Of a stretch of 32,757 nt of DNA, positions 22,475-29,420 are shown in pieces. Source of the stretch: Clostridiales bacterium (GTDB taxonomy: Bacteria; Bacillota; Clostridia; Saccharofermentanales; Saccharofermentanaceae); NCBI GenBank assembly GCA_017617935.1, contig JAFZVF010000014.1:1-32757 (forward strand), read 5' to 3'. The notes under the pieces are model-generated. The model saw only the letters and a list, made by a program, of their open reading frames with translations, searched no databases and was not told where the DNA came from. A program made the translations under genes and the position numbers. Positions within the stretch are counted from its first letter, which is position 1. Every line of letters starts with the position of its first letter.

Positions 22475-23551
22475 ATGACATTTGAAGAACTGATGGATTA
22501 TGCGATATCCCATAACTGTTCCGACGTCCATATTACGCAGGGTACGCATCTTGCGGTAAGAAGATACGGCGAGCTCCACATCCTCGACGAGCTTCCCACG
22601 ATGGAGGAAGCCCAGCAGATGATCTACGCGATCCTGTCCACCGATCAGATCAAGCGCGTTGAAGACGGCCAGGACGTTGACGTAGGCTGCGTTATCGACA
22701 ACAACATCAAGATCAGGGCAAACGTTTATCACCAGCGTAACAACCTCGCATGCAGCATCAGACTTCTCATGGCTGAGATCCCCGAGTTTGAAGCATTGGG
22801 CCTTCCTGAAGTAATCAAGGAACTGGCTACTGCAAACAACGGCATCATCCTTGTTACGGGTCCTACGGGTTCAGGAAAGACGACGACCCTTTCCGCAATC
22901 GTTGACTACATCAACAAGAATGAGGCTAAGCACGTCATCACGATCGAGGATCCTATCGAGTACACTTATCCCCACAACCGCTGCATGATCCATCAGCGCC
23001 AGGTCGGCTACGACGTTCCTTCCTTTGCGTCAGCACTCCATTCATCACTCCGTGAAGATCCGGACATCATCCTCGTTGGTGAGATGCGTGACTTTGAGAC
23101 GATCGCGGCAGCCATTACCGCAGCCGAGACCGGACACCTCGTCCTTTCAACGCTCCATACGCAGAGCGCCGCTCAGACGATCAACAGAATTATCGACGGT
23201 GCGCCCGCTGACATGAAGATGACCATCCGCACGCAGTTCGCATCGAGCATCAAGGGCGTCATCTCCCAGCAGCTCCTGCCTATGACGGACGGCAACGGAC
23301 GCGTTCTTGCAACGGAGATCATGGTCGGCACGCCCGCCATCAAGAACCTCATTCTTGAGGACAAGATTCAGCTGATCCCCGGCGCGATCCAGTCTGCACG
23401 CCAGTTCGGAATGCACACCTTGAACGACAATCTCGTAGAACTCTACCAGATGGGTCTCATCAGCAGAAAGACCGCTCTGGACGCCGCATACGATCCTCAG
23501 GAACTCGAAAAGTTTTTGGGTACTGCCGTTGGCGGAAGCAGCTTCTTCTGA
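22475..23551 (+). CDS. pilT: Type IV pilus retraction ATPase PilT
   Basis: A 358-residue hexameric secretion-type ATPase. An N-terminal PAS-like domain (1-105) is followed by Walker A GPTGSGKT (129-136), an Asp box with IEDPIE (158-162), Walker B ILVGEMRD (199-206) and a His box HLVLSTLHT (221-229). A late TPAIKNLI segment corresponds to the AIRAGE region needed for retraction in known PilT. The length and this segment favour PilT over PilB. It powers pilus retraction and twitching at the cytoplasmic membrane. The ATG at 22475 has GGAGGTG just upstream; the longer reading covers the promoter. It is a single-gene unit, 13 kb from the pilin-like gene, with no other pilus gene nearby. Confidence 0.93.
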   Translation: MTFEELMDYAISHNCSDVHITQGTHLAVRRYGELHILDELPTMEEAQQMIYAILSTDQIKRVEDGQDVDVGCVIDNNIKIRANVYHQRNNLACSIRLLMAEIPEFEALGLPEVIKELATANNGIILVTGPTGSGKTTTLSAIVDYINKNEAKHVITIEDPIEYTYPHNRCMIHQRQVGYDVPSFASALHSSLREDPDIILVGEMRDFETIAAAITAAETGHLVLSTLHTQSAAQTINRIIDGAPADMKMTIRTQFASSIKGVISQQLLPMTDGNGRVLATEIMVGTPAIKNLILEDKIQLIPGAIQSARQFGMHTLNDNLVELYQMGLISRKTALDAAYDPQELEKFLGTAVGGSSFF

Positions 23552-23580
23552 TAACCGGAAGCAATGCTATAAAACAAACG

Positions 23581-23609
23581 GATCCCCTGCGAATGCGGGG
23601 GATCTTTTT
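23581..23609 (+). terminator. Terminator of pilT, shared with the convergent acyltransferase gene
   Basis: A 10-bp stem (23581-23590 with 23595-23604, one G-T pair), loop GAAT, followed by five T. It touches the stop of the acyltransferase gene on the other strand and may end both transcripts. Confidence 0.85.
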
Positions 23610-24397
23610 CATCTACAGGCAGATTTTCCTTCGGGCCTGTATATGTAGCGGATCTTTTCGTAATTTGAGTTTTTGGCTCGCTCGGTCATGGCGCTGAAAG
23701 CGGCGTCCCGGAGGACTTGCTTGCGCGAATCCATCGGAAGTGACATGTCGGGAATGAATGGGCCGTCCACATAGACGACGGTCCTTGAACCGGGGAGGAG
23801 CCTTCTCTTCTGCCAAGTCGTGGTGAAGGTGAAGACGGGCTTTCCGGTTTCAGCGGGGTAGTGAAATGCTGCCGATCCAAAAGGCCTGATTCCGGTGTAT
23901 TGCGGCCAGATGTGCGCTTCGGGATAGAGGGTTATCACATGGCCCAAGTCGGCATGGCGCCTCATCGCTAGAGTATAGTTTTTGAATCCCTTTTTGCTCA
24001 AGGGAAGGGCGATGCCGCCAAGGTCTTCAACGAGCCTTCTGATCCCCTTTATGGAGAAGGCGTCCGCGCCCGCGACGATATACGCCTTTTTGGGCCAGGA
24101 GAGGTTTCCCGGGCAGTAGGCGTCGCCCATAGCCCGCGTGTGGTTTCCATAAAGGTAAAAGCCGTCCTTGCGGTATCCCTTAAGCTTTTCGCGGCCTACG
24201 GTCTTCTCGTTGAAGACGAACTCCTGGATCAGCCAGACCAAAGGACGCGCGGCATGGTAGATGACTGCCGCGGCAACGCGCCTTACGGCGGTCTTGGGAA
24301 AATACGAGTAATCGGGCGGAAGCTCGGTTGTCTTGATGCTGTTGCCCGCGAAGTCGTCGTTTACCGGGTCGGAAAAATAAAAGACGCGTTCCTTCAT
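23609..24397 (-). CDS. Lysophospholipid acyltransferase family protein (PlsC-like)
   Basis: A 262-residue membrane-associated acyltransferase. The catalytic block reads NHTRAMGD (85-92), with five residues between His86 and Asp92 where classical PlsC enzymes have four. The substrate-binding block is YPEAHIWP (158-165), followed by GIRPFGSAAFHY. These motifs are typical of a Clostridial PlsC-like subgroup I remember from lipid loci. It probably transfers an acyl chain to a lysophospholipid or glycolipid at the inner face of the membrane. The ATG at 24395-24397 follows AAAGAGG; the longer frame runs into the upstream gene. It begins five bases after the glycosyltransferase stop, so the two form an operon. 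Confidence 0.82.
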   Translation of the reverse strand: MKERVFYFSDPVNDDFAGNSIKTTELPPDYSYFPKTAVRRVAAAVIYHAARPLVWLIQEFVFNEKTVGREKLKGYRKDGFYLYGNHTRAMGDAYCPGNLSWPKKAYIVAGADAFSIKGIRRLVEDLGGIALPLSKKGFKNYTLAMRRHADLGHVITLYPEAHIWPQYTGIRPFGSAAFHYPAETGKPVFTFTTTWQKRRLLPGSRTVVYVDGPFIPDMSLPMDSRKQVLRDAAFSAMTERAKNSNYEKIRYIYRPEGKSACR

Positions 24398-24402
24398 GGA
24401 TT

Positions 24403-25566
24403 TCAGGCCTCTTTCTTTACGCTTTCGGCCGCTTCCTCGAGCATCTCTTCCATCTTTTTCATGCATGTCTCGAGTTTTGAAACGTTGGCTTGGGTCCTGT
24501 ACTTCTTCCTGCAGGATTCGAGCTCGTTCGGGTTGTCCATGAAGTATTCGATCTTGTTCTTGAGGTCTTCGGAATCCCACTTGCGGTAAAGGCATCTGTC
24601 GTCCTTGGCAAAGAACCTCGCGGCGCTCCTTTTCGAGTTGCATATGATGGGAACGAGGCCGGTAACGATGGCCTCGAGGCATGCGATCGACTCGAGCTCG
24701 ACATAGGCCGTGTGCACGTATAGATCCGCAGCGTTAAGGACTTCCTTGAGCTCGTCGTGATCGATGAAGCGCATCTCGCAGTCAACGCCCTTGCGCTTTG
24801 CCAAATGCATGTAATGCTTGCCCAGAGGGCCTTCGCCGGCCATTATGAGCTTTATCCCGTCCTTGTATTTTGACTTGGCGATAGCCCTGATAAGCACCTG
24901 CTGGGCTTTTTCCGTGGAATACCTGCCGACTACCACGATCGTGAACTTGTCATTGTTTCTCTCTTTTTGCCTTGTAACGGCTTCGGCGGGCGCGGGCTCG
25001 AAAAACGACTCGCAAACGCCGTTGGAGATTACCTTTGAAGGGACCGACCTCCTGATGTTGGTCTCAAAATCGTTCTTTATGAATTCGGTCGGGTAGTGGG
25101 TTATCGCGCAGTGGCGGTAGACCTTTTTGTAGAAGTATCTGTAGACTTCGCGGGTAGCGAAGTTGGACTTCATCATGCCGATGTGGCAGGTGAAGTTTTC
25201 CGCCTGCACGTGGAAGCTCGCGGTCATGGGGATGCCGTACTTCTCACAAATCGGAATGGCTTTCCAGGAAAGGGGGAAGGGCATCAGGAGATGCACGACG
25301 TCGGCGCCCTTTATCGCTTCTTCAAGTATCACGGGATCCGCCTTTGCGGGCACGACTTCATTGCGCGCCAGGGCGGCGTTGATAATGGGTCCGAGATTGA
25401 GGGTGGGGACGATGCAAAAGCCGTCTTCGCCTTTTTTGTCAGCGTCACAGCAGACGACGGTGACCTCGTGTCCCTGAGATCTCAGATAGCCTATCAGGTT
25501 ATAAGCAGCAATCGACGTGCCGTTATTGGGTTCTCCGAGCACGTCGCAAATGATTGTGATCTTCAT
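24403..25566 (-). CDS. GT4 glycosyltransferase, probably acting on diacylglycerol
   Basis: A 387-residue GT-B glycosyltransferase. The N-terminal domain opens with a Rossmann strand (KITIICDVLGEPNNGTS). The C-terminal domain has VVVGRYSTEKAQQVLIRAI and MAGEGPLGKHY, and the E-x7-E nucleotide-sugar motif ELESIACLE. Overall it resembles the processive alpha-glucosyltransferases that make glucosyl-diacylglycerol in Gram-positive bacteria, and the acyltransferase five bases downstream supports a glycolipid role; this is inference. The ATG at 25564-25566 is chosen by homology. A GGAAG or a more distant GGAG serves as ribosome binding site. It is divergent from the zinc-ribbon gene. Confidence 0.82.
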   Translation of the reverse strand: MKITIICDVLGEPNNGTSIAAYNLIGYLRSQGHEVTVVCCDADKKGEDGFCIVPTLNLGPIINAALARNEVVPAKADPVILEEAIKGADVVHLLMPFPLSWKAIPICEKYGIPMTASFHVQAENFTCHIGMMKSNFATREVYRYFYKKVYRHCAITHYPTEFIKNDFETNIRRSVPSKVISNGVCESFFEPAPAEAVTRQKERNNDKFTIVVVGRYSTEKAQQVLIRAIAKSKYKDGIKLIMAGEGPLGKHYMHLAKRKGVDCEMRFIDHDELKEVLNAADLYVHTAYVELESIACLEAIVTGLVPIICNSKRSAARFFAKDDRCLYRKWDSEDLKNKIEYFMDNPNELESCRKKYRTQANVSKLETCMKKMEEMLEEAAESVKKEA

Positions 25567-25620
25567 GCTTCCAAATAACTCCGCTAGAAAGATGATAGCA
25601 CACAAGTCAGTGATATTTGA

Positions 25621-25634
25621 TTTCGCGCGCGAAA
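25621..25634. promoter_or_regulatory. 14-bp perfect palindrome between divergent genes (possible operator)
   Basis: TTTCGCGCGCGAAA lies 55 bases from the glycosyltransferase start and 50 bases from the zinc-ribbon start. A symmetric site in a divergent promoter region fits a shared operator. GC-rich in an otherwise AT-rich spacer. Confidence 0.4.
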
Positions 25635-25683
25635 ATCTTTAATATATACAGCGGAATAATGGAATTTTCCAGGGGGTAGATCT

Positions 25684-26907
25684 ATGGCAACACTATGTAA
25701 GAATTGCAGCCACGCGTTGGTCTTCGATCCGGCAAGACAGAAGATGGTGTGTTCCGCATGCGGAAGCACTTTCCTGCCGGAAGAAGTCGAATCAGAATCA
25801 AAGCAATACAGGGAAGACCTCAATGCCGAGGCAATGAGCGAAGTCTATGGCGGTGACAAGAACCAGTTCATGGACTGCTACGTTTACGCGTGCAGCGAAT
25901 GCGGCGGAGAGATAATCATCAACGGGACCGAGGCGTCAACTACCTGCGTTTACTGCGGCAACTCGAACGTCGTTTTCAGCAGGATCGCGAAGCAGAAATG
26001 TCCTGAATTCGTCATGCCTTTTTCCGTCACGAAAGAAGAGGCGATAAGACGTGCCAGAGAGCAGATCAGTAAGGGCATTTTTGTTCCAAAGGAGATCAAG
26101 AACTTTTCGATCGACTGTTGCAGAGGCATTTATCTTCCGTATTGGATCGTCAATGCGGCTTATACAAATGCCGTCGTCATAAAGGGATCCGTGAGACAGG
26201 GAAAGAACTCGGTCACGAGATATTTCGGACGTGCGGGAAGGATGAATCTCGAGAATCTTCCGATCGATGCTTCGCGCGCGCTTTCAGACGAAAGCAGCTC
26301 CAAGCTCGAGCCCTTTGAATTAAGCCGCCTCAAGCCTTTTGACGAAGACTATCTCGCTGGCTTTTACTCCAATGTTTCTGACGTCACGTACAGCGATCTG
26401 AGAATGGCCGCTTTGCACAGGGCTAATGAGTTTTTTGAGGAAGCGGCTATAAAAGACGTTGATGCATCGGGGAAAAAGGTCATTTCTTCCAGACCTTCGC
26501 TGCGCCTCAATAACGACATGGTCTATGCGATGCTTCCCGCATGGTTCATTACCTTCAAATACAAGGGGAAGCCGAACACGATATTGGTCAACGGCGACAG
26601 CGGAAAAGTCGTCTGCGGACTGCCTTGGAAAAAGGTTCTGTTCTTCACGCTCCTCATATTGACGGGAATCCTCATTACGGTTGCCGCATTCTTTGTTTTC
26701 AAAGCGACTTTACCCATCTTTTTCTCGTCTTCGGGACGCCGTTCTTCAGGCAGAAACGACGGCAGGGGCAAGCTCATCGCAGCTCTTATTGCGGGAATAG
26801 TTGCTCTGTTTTCCGTTGGCATCCGTAAGGTGGTTAAGGTCATCAAGAACATCAACCTTACCCAGGACAAGGCGATGTTCAACTTCATGAAGAAGAGACA
26901 GGGGTGA
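25684..26907 (+). CDS. Zinc-ribbon membrane protein
   Basis: A 407-residue protein with two N-terminal zinc ribbons: C5-x2-C8...C23-x2-C26 and C70-x2-C73...C88-x2-C91. A middle domain (about 105-310) rich in basic and aromatic residues follows, then two membrane helices near the C-terminus (about 318-340 and 363-380). Related proteins in gut Clostridia are usually labelled TFIIB-type zinc-ribbon-containing protein; their function is not known to me. The ribbons and the middle domain are probably cytoplasmic. The ATG follows AGGGGGT. The next gene begins four bases after its stop, with the ribosome binding site overlapping the stop, so the two are translated together. Confidence 0.75.
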   Translation: MATLCKNCSHALVFDPARQKMVCSACGSTFLPEEVESESKQYREDLNAEAMSEVYGGDKNQFMDCYVYACSECGGEIIINGTEASTTCVYCGNSNVVFSRIAKQKCPEFVMPFSVTKEEAIRRAREQISKGIFVPKEIKNFSIDCCRGIYLPYWIVNAAYTNAVVIKGSVRQGKNSVTRYFGRAGRMNLENLPIDASRALSDESSSKLEPFELSRLKPFDEDYLAGFYSNVSDVTYSDLRMAALHRANEFFEEAAIKDVDASGKKVISSRPSLRLNNDMVYAMLPAWFITFKYKGKPNTILVNGDSGKVVCGLPWKKVLFFTLLILTGILITVAAFFVFKATLPIFFSSSGRRSSGRNDGRGKLIAALIAGIVALFSVGIRKVVKVIKNINLTQDKAMFNFMKKRQG

Positions 26908-26911
26908 TCAT

Positions 26912-27355
26912 ATGCTAAATGTTATTTCATTCCTGTTTGCACTTGGTGTGGGATTCGGTCTTTCGTGCTGGATCTATGGAACTCTGCTCGACAAGTCAAA
27001 CAATTTGGGCGACAGCCGCGGAAACAAATACGAATACCACGCATTCGTAAATTACACCTGCAGAAGGGACAAACTCTCTGATTCGGAAAGAAATTCCTTT
27101 ACCGCCACTCACGCTGAAAACATCGATGCCGGCTCATCGGGTCCCAAGGGCTCTGATATGGTAAGAAGGCTGACTCCCGAGGAGCTCGCCGCATACAAAA
27201 AGAAAAACGTCCCGCGCGGCGCATATCAGTCGGACAGCAGTCACATCAACCGCAAGGAAGAAATTGACGAGTTTGAGGAATGGGAGAAGCGCGAGGGCTT
27301 TTCGACCGATCTGAGAGGCGTCTTCAAGCCTTTGGACGAAGATCCGAATCCCTGA
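26912..27355 (+). CDS. Small anchored protein, partner of the zinc-ribbon protein
   Basis: Not recognised. A 147-residue protein with one N-terminal membrane helix (about 3-25) and a hydrophilic tail of about 120 residues. It contains an LTPEELAAYKKK helix and an acidic stretch (KEEIDEFEEWEKREG). Coupled to the zinc-ribbon gene (AGGGGTGATC overlaps that gene's stop), so it may anchor or assist that protein. No terminator follows; a short inverted repeat (27355-27361 with 27385-27391) begins at its stop codon. Confidence 0.7.
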   Translation: MLNVISFLFALGVGFGLSCWIYGTLLDKSNNLGDSRGNKYEYHAFVNYTCRRDKLSDSERNSFTATHAENIDAGSSGPKGSDMVRRLTPEELAAYKKKNVPRGAYQSDSSHINRKEEIDEFEEWEKREGFSTDLRGVFKPLDEDPNP

Positions 27356-27362
27356 TAACAGG

Positions 27363-27415
27363 TGCAACAATTCCATCTTCTTATCTGTTATTAAGGTATA
27401 AGACCTTAAGGGAGG
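27363..27415 (+). promoter_or_regulatory. Conserved upstream block of lipoprotein genes, copy 1
   Basis: TGCAACAATT (27363-27372), TCTGT, GGTATAA (27395-27401) and TAAGGG (27407-27412) occur with exactly the same spacing at 31696-31746 in front of another lipoprotein gene. The intervening bases differ. TATAAG is a plausible -10 box; the TGCAACAATT part is too far away for a normal -35 and may be a regulator site. Confidence 0.55.
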
Positions 27416-27423
27416 ATTATGGA

Positions 27424-28299
27424 ATGAGTTGCGATGCTTTGAAAACGCTGTGCTTTGGAACGACGGCAGCAGCTTTGCTGTTTGCCTTTACGGGTTGCAG
27501 GACCTTGTCCGCAGGAACGGATTCGGAAAAGCCAGGCAACGCTCCCGTTACTACGATAACGGTACCGATCTACAACGAAACCTCTGAAACGACGGTTGAC
27601 CGGACGCTTGGCGAGACTACCGCGAAGACGCCCGGCGGACTGCCCGCTTCAGGCACCATTGGCGAACTCAAGTATGAGATCGTTCCGGCCACGCAGGACG
27701 GACAATCAAAGAAAAGGGGTTATCTGGTCTACGGGGAAGGTGAAGGGGAATATCCTTACACCATTATCGTTGCGGCGGGAGAGTTCAACACCGGCGGTTA
27801 CGACATAAAGATCTCCAATCTTGAGTACGACGGTACCAATCTGACCGTAACCGTTTTGGAAACGGCTCCCGCTCCTGACGCCATGGTCCCGCAGGCCTTC
27901 ACTTATCCCTGCTGCGCGGTCCGGTTTGACAAGCTTCCCAAGACCATAAAGGTCGTTTCAAGGGACGGTACGGAGTTTGAATGCCTGTATTACTACAACG
28001 CGGCTGCGGAGATAGAGAACGGATATATCGCGATCCTTGAGAACGGAAGCGGCGAGATCGTGCAAAAGACTTACGTCTACCGGACGGCCGACGGCAAATA
28101 CAGATACGATCATGCGACGGCGACGACCGAAAGATGGGGCTCCACAAAATGGAAGGAAGTACTCCATGGCAGCGGATTTGCCGATACCAGGGAAGAGGTC
28201 GTGGAAGAGGCGAAAAAGTTCGGTTCGGCGGGCTTTGTGCTGTATCCCGGAGATGACAAGCCGCATTCCATTTCGGAGTTTCTGGCTGACAAGAAGTGA
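27424..28299 (+). CDS. Lipoprotein of unknown function
   Basis: A 291-residue protein with a lipoprotein signal ending in the lipobox FTGC (Cys25), a Thr-rich linker (about 30-75) and a mainly beta domain to the end. I recognise no family. The ATG at 27424 was chosen because GGGAGG lies about eight bases before it and the signal peptide begins there; a longer frame runs back into the preceding gene. An ATG at 27419 opens a two-codon frame (ATG GAA TGA) whose stop overlaps this start. Anchored on the outer face of the membrane. It is preceded by the block shared with the 31753 lipoprotein. Confidence 0.78.
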   Translation: MSCDALKTLCFGTTAAALLFAFTGCRTLSAGTDSEKPGNAPVTTITVPIYNETSETTVDRTLGETTAKTPGGLPASGTIGELKYEIVPATQDGQSKKRGYLVYGEGEGEYPYTIIVAAGEFNTGGYDIKISNLEYDGTNLTVTVLETAPAPDAMVPQAFTYPCCAVRFDKLPKTIKVVSRDGTEFECLYYYNAAAEIENGYIAILENGSGEIVQKTYVYRTADGKYRYDHATATTERWGSTKWKEVLHGSGFADTREEVVEEAKKFGSAGFVLYPGDDKPHSISEFLADKK

Positions 28300-28350
28300 G
28301 GTTTTGAGGATTTAGGGTCTCTTCTTATATTCAACAAAAATTTAGATTTG

Positions 28351-28390
28351 CGGGCAGGTATAGTGTTGTAACATGCTAACTGCCCGTTTT
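28351..28390 (+). terminator. Terminator hairpin after the 27424 lipoprotein
   Basis: CGGGCAG (28351-28357) pairs with CTGCCCG (28380-28386) and is followed by four T. Inside, TAG-TGTT and AACA-CTA can extend the stem with a small bulge. It lies 52 bases after the stop. Confidence 0.65.
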
Positions 28391-28399
28391 CAGGCGCGA

Positions 28400-28408
28400 T
28401 GCTATAAT
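28400..28408 (+). promoter_or_regulatory. Extended -10 promoter of the 28468 lipoprotein
   Basis: TGCTATAAT, a perfect extended -10, lies 59 bases before the start codon and just after the preceding terminator. Confidence 0.6.
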
Positions 28409-28467
28409 CAGGTGGTTTGCGGGGAGGACCCCGCCAAAGACTTTATTTGGGAAGAGGATTATTCATT

Positions 28468-29274
28468 ATGAAGATCAAGAAAATCGCAGCACTTCTTCTG
28501 GCTGGTTCCATGATCGCATCCTTCGCTGCCTGCACAAACAACGGCAAGAAGACCCGTGACGATGAAGAGACCACGACCACAACGGAAGAAACAACTACTG
28601 AGACCACGACTGAGGCTACTACTGAAGCTACTTCCGAAGAGACTTCCGATGCAGGCATCACCGAGACTTCTGAATCCGAAGCAACCTCCGAGTCTGCCGA
28701 GAGCTCTGAGTCCAAGGCTGACAACGGCACTGCCTTCGCTGGAAAGATCATCGACTTTGAGGACATGCACTTCTACGTAAAAGGCAAGAAGTACACGCTC
28801 GGCACGACCACGCTCCAGGAAATGATCGATGACGGCGTTCCCTTCAAGGAAAACGACCTCAAGATCGCATCCAAGGAGATGAAGAAGAACTCACAGTCCC
28901 TCAACGGATTCAGCATCCAGCTTGACAAGAACTGGTCTGTCATCGTTTACGTCATGAACGTATCCAGCGATGCAAAGCCCATGAGCGATTGCGTCATCTA
29001 CAGGGTCTACATGTACAACATCGAGAAGAACTACAAGAACGGCGCAGACTTCGCTTTCGAGTTCCCTTACACCATGAAGATGGACGAGCTCATCGCAAAT
29101 GCCGGCGAGCCCAAGGAAGCTGCCAACAAGGTTCACGATGAAGGTATAAAGGGCAACTACACGGACACTTTCAGATACAGACAGAAGTCCAAGAAGTACC
29201 TCGGATCCAGAGAATACCAGTTCGTATTCATGAAGGGCGAGATGTCCAAGATCACCATCACTTACATTCCTTAA
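28468..29274 (+). CDS. Lipoprotein with Thr/Glu/Ser-rich linker
   Basis: A 268-residue protein with a clear lipoprotein signal (KIKK start, lipobox FAAC with Cys22), a low-complexity linker of Thr, Glu and Ser (about 33-85), and a C-terminal domain of about 180 residues with several aromatic strands (FYVKGKKYTLGTTT, VIVYVMNVSS). Linkers of this kind are common in Ruminococcus-like bacteria and hold a domain away from the membrane through the wall. I do not recognise the domain. The ATG at 28468 fits the signal peptide and AGAGGA upstream. Single-gene unit between an extended -10 promoter and a long-stem terminator. Confidence 0.8.
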   Translation: MKIKKIAALLLAGSMIASFAACTNNGKKTRDDEETTTTTEETTTETTTEATTEATSEETSDAGITETSESEATSESAESSESKADNGTAFAGKIIDFEDMHFYVKGKKYTLGTTTLQEMIDDGVPFKENDLKIASKEMKKNSQSLNGFSIQLDKNWSVIVYVMNVSSDAKPMSDCVIYRVYMYNIEKNYKNGADFAFEFPYTMKMDELIANAGEPKEAANKVHDEGIKGNYTDTFRYRQKSKKYLGSREYQFVFMKGEMSKITITYIP

Positions 29275-29298
29275 GTGAAAGCCGGTTAACGGATTTTC

Positions 29299-29332
29299 AA
29301 GAGCCGTCTGCTTGAAGCGGGCGGCTCTTTTC
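29299..29332 (+). terminator. Terminator after the 28468 lipoprotein
   Basis: AAGAGCCG (29299-29306) pairs with CGGCTCTT (29322-29329). Allowing G-T pairs, the stem continues inward through TCTGCTT with AAGCGGG. A T-rich tail follows. Confidence 0.8.
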
Positions 29333-29366
29333 TTACTCGAAGTTTGGTGGGAACTCCGCAAGACTG

Positions 29367-29375
29367 TGATACTAT
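29367..29375 (+). promoter_or_regulatory. Extended -10 promoter of the nucleotidase-GNAT pair
   Basis: TGATACTAT lies 45 bases before the start codon of the phosphatase gene. Confidence 0.45.
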
Positions 29376-29420
29376 TAATCTGTTGTGCCCGTAAAGGGCA
29401 GTGGGAAAGGAATCAAAAAC

